Of a stretch of 64,000 nucleotides of DNA, positions 16,699 to 24,499 are shown in pieces (positions within the stretch are counted from its first letter, which is position 1; each line of letters begins with the position of its first letter). The DNA lies in assembly GCA_963753135.1 (NCBI GenBank), contig CAVWBA010000015.1, forward strand, positions 124,001-188,000, written 5' to 3'. The notes below the pieces were generated by a model. It was not told the origin of the DNA. It saw nothing but the letters and a program-made list of their open reading frames with translations, and made no database searches. The translations under genes were made by a program, and so were the position numbers. This DNA comes from Roseiarcus sp963753135. Its GTDB lineage: Bacteria; Pseudomonadota; Alphaproteobacteria; Rhizobiales; Beijerinckiaceae.

Positions 16699-17964
16699 TT
16701 ATCGCAACGCGCTAACCCGACCGAACAACGCCTGATTGGCATAGCCGTCGGGCTTGAGACCATTACGCTCCTGGTAGGCCCGCACTGCCGAACGGAGCGC
16801 ATCGCCGTTTTTTCCGTCGATCTCGCCCACTTCATAGCCCATTTTCTTCAGCTTGACTTGCAGTCTTTGGATTTGCGTCGCGGTGAGCGGATGGTCATGC
16901 GTCGGCCACTGGGCGAGGAGACCGGGGCCGCCCTTCACGGCGTCGCCGAGCAGGCCGACCGCGAGCGCGTATGCCGTGGAATTGTTATAGGATTTGATGA
17001 CATCGAAGTTCCTGGTGATCAGGAACACCGGTCCTTCGAGCCCGGCAGGGATCAAGAGCCGTCCCTCGCCTGATTGCGGCCAGGGCGAACCGTCGGCTCT
17101 CGCCACGCCGCGAGCGGCGAAGGACGAGAACGGCGCCGGCGATGAAGAATCGGCGGCAGTCAACGCGAATTTGGGCGGGAGGCGAACCTCGAAACCCCAG
17201 GGCAGGCCTTTGATCCAATCGTGCTTCGCCAAATAATTTGCCGTTGAACCGATCGCGTCTGCTTCGCTCGTCCAGATGTCGCGCCGGTCGTGCCGTTGAA
17301 ACGCGACGGCGTAGGCCAGATAGCTCGACGGCATGAATTGCGTTTGTCCCATCGCTCCCGCCCAGGAACCACGCATAAGGGGCGGGGCGATGTCGCCCTC
17401 GTCGAGGATGACAAGCGCCGAGAGCAATTCGCCGCGGAAATAGTCGCCCTGGAAGTGGATATAGGCGAGGCTCGCAAGAGCCTGAATGACATTGTTAGAT
17501 CCGACGAAACCGCCAAAATCGGTCTCCAGCCCCCAGATGCCCAAGAGCACGGCGTCGTCGACGCCAAAGGCCTCCGTGGCCTCGGCGAGCCAGAAGCTTT
17601 CCGAACGCGCTCTGTCGCGTCCCCGCTCAATGCGGTCGGCCGATACGGCGCTTGCGACGTAGTCCCAAATGGGACGCACGAACTCCGGCTGTGATTGTGC
17701 GCTAGCCACAACTTTGGGATCAAACGCGACGCCGGCAAAGGCCTTATCGAAGGTGGCGCGTGAGACGCCACGCTCCTCGGCGAGCGGCCAAAGCGCATCA
17801 ACGAACTCGCCGAAGCTTTGCTGATGCGGCCGGACGGATTTGTTGGCGACGCTTGCGGAACATGCGGCGCCTGACAACCCGAGCGTGACAATAAGAGCGC
17901 CCAGGATGGCAAGACCTGCGCCCGGAAAGCGGCATATCCGTTGTTTACGGTCGATTGTGGCCAT
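16699..17964 (-). CDS. lytic murein transglycosylase, MltB-like, with PG-binding domain
   Basis: This envelope enzyme cleaves the glycan strand of peptidoglycan. The 421 residues comprise a hydrophobic signal segment (about 15-38; the cysteine near 35 is a poor lipobox), an SLT_2/MltB catalytic domain (about 45-345) with the catalytic Glu in LLGIWGLETDFG, MGQTQFMPSSYL, and a C-terminal peptidoglycan-binding domain (about 355-415) with IQRLQVKLKKMGY. It may be periplasmic or a lipoprotein. It is apparently monocistronic. Confidence 0.88.
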   Translation of the reverse strand: MATIDRKQRICRFPGAGLAILGALIVTLGLSGAACSASVANKSVRPHQQSFGEFVDALWPLAEERGVSRATFDKAFAGVAFDPKVVASAQSQPEFVRPIWDYVASAVSADRIERGRDRARSESFWLAEATEAFGVDDAVLLGIWGLETDFGGFVGSNNVIQALASLAYIHFQGDYFRGELLSALVILDEGDIAPPLMRGSWAGAMGQTQFMPSSYLAYAVAFQRHDRRDIWTSEADAIGSTANYLAKHDWIKGLPWGFEVRLPPKFALTAADSSSPAPFSSFAARGVARADGSPWPQSGEGRLLIPAGLEGPVFLITRNFDVIKSYNNSTAYALAVGLLGDAVKGGPGLLAQWPTHDHPLTATQIQRLQVKLKKMGYEVGEIDGKNGDALRSAVRAYQERNGLKPDGYANQALFGRVSALR

Positions 17965-18059
17965 AACTCGGGCCGTGCACAGAAAAGGTCTGGCTTAGAA
18001 ACTGCGCCAAAACGAGCAAAACGCAATCGCCTGTTTAGAGGCCGACGGAATATCGACGG

Positions 18060-18860
18060 TCAACTGTTGATTTCGTCGGGACGCGGCATGGAGATGATGT
18101 TGTAGCCCGCATCGACGAAGTGCACCTCGCCTGTCACTCCTTCCGAAAGCCCCGAGAGCAAATAAACGGCGGCGCCGCCGACATTCTCGATCGTGACTGC
18201 ATGCCGTAGCGGCGAATGGGCGCGGTGGAAATTGAACATGAAACGCGCGTCGCTAATGCCCGCCCCGGCCAATGTGCGGATAGGTCCGGCTGAAATGGCG
18301 TTGACGCGAATATTTTCAGGCCCAAAGTCGACTGCCAAATACCGCACGCTCGCCTCCAGGGCGGCCTTGGCGACCCCCATGACGTTGTAGTTTGGCACGA
18401 CGCGCGTGGAGCCGCCGAAAGTAAGCGTGAGCATCGCGCCGCCCGAGGGCATCATCGGCGCCGCCCGCTTGGCGAGCTCGGTGAAGGAAAAGGCCGAGAT
18501 GACCATTGTCCGAATGAAATTCTCGCGGCTCGTGTCGGCGTATCGCCCCTTGAGTTCATTGCGGTCGGAGAAACCGATGCAGTGAACAAAAAAGTCGAGT
18601 CTGCTCCAAACTGCCCCGAGCGTGGAGAACATAGTCTCGACCGAACTTAAGTCTTCGACATCGCAGCGATAGAGACGCTCCGCCGAGCCCAACTCTTCGG
18701 CGAGCGGCGCGACCCGTTTGCCCAAAGCGTCGTTCTGGAAAGTAAACGCCAGCTCCGCGCCTTCGGCGGCCAAAGCCTTGGCTATGCCCCAGGCGATCGA
18801 GTGATCATTTGCGACACCCATCACCAGGCCGCGTTTGCCGTTCATCAAGCCGGATCTCAT
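18060..18860 (-). CDS. fabI: enoyl-ACP reductase (NADH)
   Basis: FabI carries out the last reduction of each fatty-acid elongation cycle. The 266 residues show the divergent nucleotide motif GVANDHSIAWGIAKAL and the catalytic YNVMGVAK (Tyr-X6-Lys), as in FabI. ATG 18860 fits. It is downstream of fabA and fabB in the same direction, so the three probably form an unsaturated-fatty-acid cluster; a 96-base gap to fabB leaves room for its own promoter. Confidence 0.93.
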   Translation of the reverse strand: MRSGLMNGKRGLVMGVANDHSIAWGIAKALAAEGAELAFTFQNDALGKRVAPLAEELGSAERLYRCDVEDLSSVETMFSTLGAVWSRLDFFVHCIGFSDRNELKGRYADTSRENFIRTMVISAFSFTELAKRAAPMMPSGGAMLTLTFGGSTRVVPNYNVMGVAKAALEASVRYLAVDFGPENIRVNAISAGPIRTLAGAGISDARFMFNFHRAHSPLRHAVTIENVGGAAVYLLSGLSEGVTGEVHFVDAGYNIISMPRPDEINS

Positions 18861-18956
18861 GGGGCGCGCTCGTCAATCAGGTCTTCGGAAGTGTTGGAGA
18901 CGGGCGGAGACTTAAGTCATTTCGCTTTCGTCGCGGCGGTCGAAGATTGTAGGGAC

Positions 18957-20180
18957 TCAAGCGTCCACGCGCTTGAACACGAGCGTCGCGTTTGTCCCGC
19001 CAAAGCCGAAAGAGTTTGAGAGCGCGGCCCTTAATTTTACGTTGTCTTGGCGCGAGCGCACGATCGGCATATCCGAGAAAGCCGGGTCAAGTTCGTCGAT
19101 ATGGGCGCTTTCGCAGATGAAGCCATTCTGCATCATCAGCAATGAATAGATGGCCTCGTGCGCGCCGGTCGCGCCCTGAGAATGCCCTGTCAGGGACTTG
19201 GTCGCCGATATCGGCGGACACTTATCGCCAGAGCCAAAGACCTTGCGCAAAGCCTCGATCTCCTTGAGATCGCCGATCGGGGTCGAGGTCGCATGAGGGT
19301 TGATATAGTCGATCGGGACCTCGACCCCGGCCAGAGCCTGACGCATGCATCGCGCGGCGCCTTCGCCCGAAGGGGCGACCATGTCGTGACCGTCCGAAGT
19401 CGCCCCGTAGCCGACGATCTCGCCGTAAATCCTGGCCCCTCGCGCCTTGGCTCGCGCGTATTCTTCAAGGACCAGCACGCCTGCGCCGGCCGAGATGACG
19501 AACCCGTCCCGGTTCTTGTCATAGGCTCGCGACGCGCGCGAAGGGGTGTCGTTGTAGCCGGTGGACAGCGCGCCCATCGCGTCGAACAGCACCGATAACG
19601 TCCAATCCAGCTCCTCGCAGCCGCCGGCGAACATCACATCCTGCCGATGGGTGAGGATCTGTTCGTAAGCAGCGCCGATACAATGATTGGACGTCGCGCA
19701 TGCCGAGGAAATCGAGTAGCTCAAGCCCTTGATCTTGAACCAGGTTGACAAAGTCGCCGACGCTGTCGAGGACATGGCCTTCGGCACCGCGAACGGGCCG
19801 ACGCGTTTGGGGCCTTTGGCGCGGGCGATGTCGGCGGCCTCGACAATGGCGCGCGTCGAAGGACCGCCCGAACCCATGATGATGCCGGTTCGCTCATGCG
19901 AGACCTCGTCGGGCGCAAGGCCGCTGTCCACGATCGCCTGATCCATCGCAACATGGCACCAAGCCGTTCCGCCGCCATGGAAGCGCATCGCCCTTCGATC
20001 AACCACCTCTTCGGCGCGAAGCGTCGGCGCTCCCTCGACTTGCGAGCGAAAGCCAAGCTCGGCCATCCGGTCGGCGCGCGTGATCCCTGACCTGCCCGCG
20101 TGAAGGCTAGCGGTGACTTCCTGCGTGTTGTTGCCGATCGAGGACACGATGCCCATGCCGGTGACGACAACGCGCCTCAT
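18957..20180 (-). CDS. fabB: beta-ketoacyl-ACP synthase I
   Basis: FabB condenses malonyl-ACP with acyl-ACP and is needed to elongate cis-3-decenoyl-ACP made by FabA. The 407 residues carry the Cys-His-His triad: SSACATSNHCIG (Cys about 163), NPHATSTPIGD (His about 300) and TKSLTGHSQGA (His about 335). It lies 27 bases downstream of fabA, clearly one operon. Confidence 0.95.
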   Translation of the reverse strand: MRRVVVTGMGIVSSIGNNTQEVTASLHAGRSGITRADRMAELGFRSQVEGAPTLRAEEVVDRRAMRFHGGGTAWCHVAMDQAIVDSGLAPDEVSHERTGIIMGSGGPSTRAIVEAADIARAKGPKRVGPFAVPKAMSSTASATLSTWFKIKGLSYSISSACATSNHCIGAAYEQILTHRQDVMFAGGCEELDWTLSVLFDAMGALSTGYNDTPSRASRAYDKNRDGFVISAGAGVLVLEEYARAKARGARIYGEIVGYGATSDGHDMVAPSGEGAARCMRQALAGVEVPIDYINPHATSTPIGDLKEIEALRKVFGSGDKCPPISATKSLTGHSQGATGAHEAIYSLLMMQNGFICESAHIDELDPAFSDMPIVRSRQDNVKLRAALSNSFGFGGTNATLVFKRVDA

Positions 20181-20207
20181 TCTCTTGCCCTCCCAATTGC
20201 GCGCAGG

Positions 20208-20732
20208 TCAGGTCGGGGCCGCGGTCGAAGGACTGAATAAGCCGACGCGGATATTCCGGACTTCATATATGCGTCTACCGTCGCCCTCGAGCCACCCGTC
20301 CGAGACGCCAAGGATCAGTTTGCCTTTGAAGACACGCTTCATGTCTACGCCGTAGACGACCTTTTTTATTGTCGGCAGCACCTGATCGGCGAACTTCACC
20401 TCCCCGACGCCGAGGGCGCGGCCACGTCCAGGTAGGCCGAGCCAACCGAGAAAGAAGCCGGTCAATTGCCAAAGCGCGTCCAGGCCGAGGCATCCCGGCA
20501 TCACCGGATCGCCCTTGAAATGACAACTGAAGAACCAAAGATTCGGGTTGATGTCGAACTCGGCGCGAACTTCTCCCTTGCCGTTGGCGCCGCCGGTTTC
20601 GGAAATCTCGCTGATCCGGTCGAACATCAGCATCGGGGGCAAGGGCAGTTGCGCGTTGCCCTCTCCGAACAACTCGCCACGACCGCAGGCGATAAGATCC
20701 TCATAATCGAAACTGGTGCGCCGTTCACTCAT
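20208..20732 (-). CDS. fabA: 3-hydroxydecanoyl-ACP dehydratase/isomerase
   Basis: FabA dehydrates 3-hydroxydecanoyl-ACP and isomerises the product, which starts anaerobic-type unsaturated fatty acid synthesis. The 174 residues contain the active-site His in FSCHFKGDPVMPG and the catalytic Asp in GLDALWQ. ATG 20732 gives the family start MSERRTSF; 21 residues further upstream are not conserved. In many Hyphomicrobiales irr lies upstream; here it is replaced by a coiled-coil membrane protein gene. Confidence 0.94.
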   Translation of the reverse strand: MSERRTSFDYEDLIACGRGELFGEGNAQLPLPPMLMFDRISEISETGGANGKGEVRAEFDINPNLWFFSCHFKGDPVMPGCLGLDALWQLTGFFLGWLGLPGRGRALGVGEVKFADQVLPTIKKVVYGVDMKRVFKGKLILGVSDGWLEGDGRRIYEVRNIRVGLFSPSTAAPT

Positions 20733-20891
20733 GCCGCGCGGTCTTATCCCCCCGACCGCGCCAAGCGCGGAAGCCTCAGGCCGGCGTGGTAACACAGGCG
20801 TACGCTTACCGAAAGCGTTCCGGCTGGGCTCAGGTCAACGGCCTGGAGCGGGAGGCGTGAGGACGCGGGCTGTCGGGGTGGGACAAATCGT

Positions 20892-21752
20892 TCAGTAGCG
20901 CGGAAAATCAGCGGAGGCGATGAGGCCCTCGCTCGTCGTGACAACCCACCCGTTGCCTCCGAGCTCGATACGCTCGACACGCCCCGCGCCCGGGAGATAA
21001 TCGCCCTGCCGGACTTCGCGTTCACCATAGCGCCCCCCGACGAGCGCCATGTCATCGCGAGCGTCGAGCACGACATATCCGCGAAGAAGAGGTCTCGGTC
21101 GTTCGATTGAACTCGTCCTGTCCATCGCGACGCTGTCGAATTTCGGACGAGCCGGGGATTGCTTGGCCTGTGTGACTTGCGGCGGCGCTGGGGGTGGCGC
21201 GGCGATTTTCTGCTCGAGCTTGTCCACGCGAGTGGAAAGACCGGCTGTCAGAGCCGTTGCTTCGCGCTCAACTCGCTCACCGAGCTTGTCCACTTTTGCG
21301 CTCTCTTCGCGATCCAACTTGTCGACGCGTTGCGACAGTTGGGCCAAGGCCCCGCTGAACTCCCGCGACGAAACCAGGTTTGACCGGATCTCCCCAACCG
21401 ACTGACGCAGGCTTGCAAGGCCGGCGTTTGACATCGCGCTGTCGATCGCGTCGAGGCGAACCTTCAGCGACTTGAGAGTATGAGCCAGAGCTGCATTCTC
21501 GCTTGCCTGTTCATCGAGGGCCTTGGCCTGCAGCCGGTCCTCCAAAAACAAGGCGCCCGCGACGGCGACAACGACCGCGAGCGCCGCGACGGCGGCGAGG
21601 TGGAATCGAGACGAGAAAAGCCCGCCGGCAGCCGGAGGTCGCTTCTCAGCCTCGGGTTTGGCCTCCAAAGGGTCGACAACAAGAATGAGGTCACGCGAGG
21701 AACTGGGCGGCTGCGGCTCGTGGCCGACGTTCGCAATCCCGAATTCACCCAT
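20892..21752 (-). CDS. membrane-anchored coiled-coil protein, unknown role
   Basis: I do not recognise a named family. The 286-residue protein has a polar N-terminus, one membrane helix at about residues 52-70 and no cleavable signal. A long heptad-rich coiled coil follows (about 72-180, with repeated VDKLD/RVDKLE units), then a proline/alanine linker (about 182-200) and a small C-terminal beta-rich domain (about 225-286, GYVVLDARDDMALVGGR and VERIELGGNGWVV). This layout is typical of an envelope spacer or polar scaffold protein. It is 159 bases upstream of fabA, with no clear link to lipids. Confidence 0.7.
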   Translation of the reverse strand: MGEFGIANVGHEPQPPSSSRDLILVVDPLEAKPEAEKRPPAAGGLFSSRFHLAAVAALAVVVAVAGALFLEDRLQAKALDEQASENAALAHTLKSLKVRLDAIDSAMSNAGLASLRQSVGEIRSNLVSSREFSGALAQLSQRVDKLDREESAKVDKLGERVEREATALTAGLSTRVDKLEQKIAAPPPAPPQVTQAKQSPARPKFDSVAMDRTSSIERPRPLLRGYVVLDARDDMALVGGRYGEREVRQGDYLPGAGRVERIELGGNGWVVTTSEGLIASADFPRY

Positions 21753-21929
21753 CGATTAACATCCGCGGCTGACGAAGCATTTATTCCAGTGTCCGCCAAC
21801 GGGATTAATGAATTGTTGACCGTCACGCAGCGGTCCTGGCGAAATTGAAAAACTCGAGAGGGTCGGCGCGCTTTTGAACGTCGGCTGCGCGGTCGCCGCC
21901 GGCATGCCGTGCCTTAGCTTGGATGTCGG

Positions 21930-22391
21930 CTAGACAGCGCCAAGCCTGAGGCCGGCAGCGTCCGTCCGAATGCGGTCAACCATGGCGCGCACGCCATTTG
22001 AGCGTTGAGGCGTGAGGTGTTGCTCAAGGCCGAGGGCGCGAAAAGCGGCGAGCGCATCTACGGCCAGGATCTGCTCAGGGGTTCGGTCCGAAAAAAGCGC
22101 AATTGCGATCGCGATCAGGCCTCGCACGAGGTGGGAATCGCTATCGCCGCGGTAGTGCAGGATTGTTTCGCCTTCGGCGTTCGTTTTCGGCTCGCACTCG
22201 AGCCAAACCTGGCTGACGCAGCCCCGCACTTTGTTGGCGCCATTGTGCGCTTCCGCGCTCAGCGGCTCGAGCGAATGGCCGAGTTCAATGACATAGCGAT
22301 ACCGGTCCTCCCAGTCATCGAGAGAGGCGAAATCATCGCGGATGATGTCGATCGCCGACAAAGGATGCGCCAGCCTCGTTGCGTCGTCCAT
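21930..22391 (-). CDS. sufE: SufE-type cysteine desulfurase activator
   Basis: SufE accepts persulfide sulfur from SufS during Fe-S cluster assembly. The 153-residue protein has the active-site cysteine in NKVRGCVSQVWL (about residue 50) and the family pattern DDWEDRYRYVIELG. ATG 22391 starts the conserved part; the frame is open 69 bases further. No suf operon is nearby, which is common for this gene in the class. A CtrA box lies 155 bases upstream. Confidence 0.88.
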   Translation of the reverse strand: MDDATRLAHPLSAIDIIRDDFASLDDWEDRYRYVIELGHSLEPLSAEAHNGANKVRGCVSQVWLECEPKTNAEGETILHYRGDSDSHLVRGLIAIAIALFSDRTPEQILAVDALAAFRALGLEQHLTPQRSNGVRAMVDRIRTDAAGLRLGAV

Positions 22392-22777
22392 GGTCCTTAT
22401 ATGGGCTTTTATGAGGGATCGACCAGCACCCCAGCCAGAATCCTCATATCGGTAAGGCACGAAAGGAGAGCTGTAATAAAGCGTAAACCATAGCGCAAGG
22501 ACCGGCGTGTGAGCTTGTAATCAGGGAAGCGGCCAGGCTCTAGACTTAAGAGTGATTTAATCAGCGGCTGCGATTTTAAGGAAGCGCGCGACGGTCTCAT
22601 GCGCCTGCAAGGGATACGTCCGCATCCTTCCGCCGTTCCGCCGGGCCAAGCTATGTCGGCCAATCGTTACGCTGCGACCCGCCGCCAAAAGCCCGCACAT
22701 CCGGCCCGTCATTCCGTTGACTGCTTTTTCAACCGCGAAACGGAATCGAACGGCGCCGTGCTCTCAGGAGTGAAGAC
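22392..22777. other. intergenic region with CtrA box
   Basis: I see no gene in this 386-base divergent gap. Short open frames within it look unlike real proteins. The left half is AT-richer and carries one perfect CtrA box; the right half ends with an AGGAG ribosome-binding site for the next gene. Confidence 0.5.
22546..22560. promoter_or_regulatory. CtrA box upstream of sufE and an envelope gene
   Basis: The word is TTAA-GAGTGAT-TTAA, a perfect full CtrA site. It lies 155 bases from the sufE start (minus) and 218 bases from the TTG start of the peptidoglycan-binding-like gene (plus). The envelope gene is the likelier target for a cell-cycle regulator, but this is inference. Confidence 0.55.
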
Positions 22778-23395
22778 TTGGAATTAGCGCTTGCCCGCAT
22801 CAGAAGTAATCTGGGCCAACTCCGCGGGCCTGTCCAACCTTCAGCTCACGAGACGTTCCGGCGAAGGATAGCCGGGCGCGTGAAGGTCGCGCACTTGCGC
22901 TATTTCTTGGGAGCGGCGCTGTTGCTGGCGCTTGTTGGCGTCACCGTCAATGCGCTTCTCTTGCAGCGCGAGCGTCATCCCGCCCCGTTATTCGGGCTTG
23001 CGCCGCCGAAACCCTTATCCGCCGCTCCAGCGCCAATTCCGGCTCCCCCTCCAAAGCCCGTCAGCGCGGAAAACAGCGCTTCGCCAGCGCCCTCCTCCGC
23101 GGCTCTTCCGCCGACCCGGCCGGCAGAGGCCGCCCAGAGCGCTCCGCCTGCGTCCGATCCGATCGCTGAACTGTTGGCGGGAGAGACCCACAGCGACGGA
23201 TCGCATTTGACTCTGGCCGCCCAAACCGCGTTGGCCAAGCTTGGCTATCCGGTCAAGCCGGACGGGAAAGAGGGGGCCGCCACCGAGCAGGCGTTGCGGG
23301 AGTTCGAGAAGGCCCACGGCTTGCCTTCCGGCGCCGAAATAACCGAACAACTCGTCAAGCAGCTGACCGCGGCCGTTCGCGCAGGGGGGCGCTGA
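22778..23395 (+). CDS. membrane protein with peptidoglycan-binding-like domain
   Basis: This 205-residue protein has an N-terminal cytoplasmic part, one membrane helix (about 44-62), a Pro/Ala-rich periplasmic linker (about 68-125) and a C-terminal domain (about 140-200) resembling PG_binding_1 (AQTALAKLGYPVKPDGKEGAATEQALREFEKAHG, shown here in part as TALAKLGYPVKPDG). It probably reaches the cell wall from the inner membrane. The start is TTG 22778, supported by AGGAG at 22766-22770. It is 5 bases upstream of the DUF1491 gene, so they share a transcript. The exact role is unknown. Confidence 0.78.
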   Translation: MELALARIRSNLGQLRGPVQPSAHETFRRRIAGRVKVAHLRYFLGAALLLALVGVTVNALLLQRERHPAPLFGLAPPKPLSAAPAPIPAPPPKPVSAENSASPAPSSAALPPTRPAEAAQSAPPASDPIAELLAGETHSDGSHLTLAAQTALAKLGYPVKPDGKEGAATEQALREFEKAHGLPSGAEITEQLVKQLTAAVRAGGR

Positions 23396-23400
23396 ACTCG

Positions 23401-23748
23401 GTGCGCCTGCGCTCCGACATCTGGATCGCAGCCTATTTGCGTCGGTGCGGAGTGGAGGGCGCAAGCGCCGTGTTGCGTCGGAGAGGCGCCGCGGAGGCCG
23501 GCGCGATTTTCGTCAAAGTCGACCACCTCGATGGAAGCGCGACGCTCTATGAGCCTGCGCCGCAGTCCCTCGCGGGCGACCCGCCGCCCGGCGTCGAAAG
23601 GCTTTTCGCCCGCGCGCATGAAGGCCTGTCGATCGATTCCAACAAGGCGGAGGAGCGGCTCAAACGGGAAATTGCGTTTGATCCCGACCTTTGGATCGTC
23701 GAGATCGAGGACGGCGCGGAAGGCGCCTGGCTCGATCTCGCGCCTTAG
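23401..23748 (+). CDS. DUF1491 family protein
   Basis: The 115-residue protein matches the DUF1491 family of alphaproteobacteria, of unknown function: LRSDIWIAAYLRRCGVEGASAVLRRRG-type start (shown in part), GAIFVKVD, and a DPDLWIVEIED ending. It starts at GTG 23401. The decayed insertion element begins immediately after its TAG stop; the stop lies in the 4-base target TTAG, so insertion left the product intact or nearly so. Confidence 0.82.
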   Translation: MRLRSDIWIAAYLRRCGVEGASAVLRRRGAAEAGAIFVKVDHLDGSATLYEPAPQSLAGDPPPGVERLFARAHEGLSIDSNKAEERLKREIAFDPDLWIVEIEDGAEGAWLDLAP

Positions 23749-24488
23749 CAGGCCTGCTGAAAAAGTCGACTGGGTTTGCGCAACAAGGGAGGCAGGGGCG
23801 ACTTTTTGCGACCGGACGGGGGCGCATTTTTGAGGTCCGGCGTTGGGCGATTGGTCTGTCGCTCTTCATGTCGCCGGATGTCGCCGGACGCAGTTTGCCC
23901 CGCGCACCTTCCCTTGGGCGAGCCCGCCCACGGGTCTTCGTCGTCCAGCCGAAGCCTTCCTCGATGCGTTTGCCCAACCGCTGGCTGATCGCATAGCCCA
24001 GGCTCGCGGCGACCTCGCTCGGGACGGCGGTCTTGCGCGTCTTGCCGTCGCTTGGGCCGCCGCCACGAGCCCGCCCATGGTTCTCCATCAAGACGTGGCC
24101 AAGATAGGCCAGACGGCTCTCCTGCTCGGCGCCTTTGCGGTCAAGGCGCGCATCCTTGTCCGTCGTCGAGGCGACGGGTTAGAGAAGCTGGAGGAGCAAA
24201 GCCCGCAGAAGGCGCTCCGGTGGGATGGACGGGCGCCCGATCCGCTCGGAAGGCGGCCGAAAATCTCAGGTCGAGCTTAGCCAGCGCCGCATCGGTCAGC
24301 CGCCGCATCGCCCGCAGCGGGGGGTTCCTCGGGATACGCGCCTCGACGTCCACCTACGAGAACAGCGCCCGCATGTCCGATCCTCGCCCCCGCATCGATC
24401 CCTCGCGATTCGCCTACGACAATCCTCAAAGAATTATGCCGGAGCAACAAACACCAGCAGCTCGTCGGGCCTCTTCTTCAGCAGCCTG
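23749..24488 (-). mobile_element. decayed insertion sequence, IS5/IS1182-like
   Basis: Both ends carry the same imperfect terminal repeat: CAGGCCTGCTGAAAAAG at the left and, inverted, CAGGCTGCTGAAGAAG at the right. The flanks are TTAG (23745-23748) and CTAG (24489-24492), a plausible 4-base target duplication with one change. On the minus strand, fragments of a transposase can be read in different frames: KKRPDELLVFVAPA near the right end, ALAKLDLRFSA, DKDARLDRKGAEQESRLAYLGHVLMENHGR-like pieces and EEGFGW. At 740 bases it lacks most of the catalytic core, so it cannot move on its own. The family is inferred from the transposase fragments. Confidence 0.7.
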
Positions 24489-24499
24489 CTAGCCTAAGT

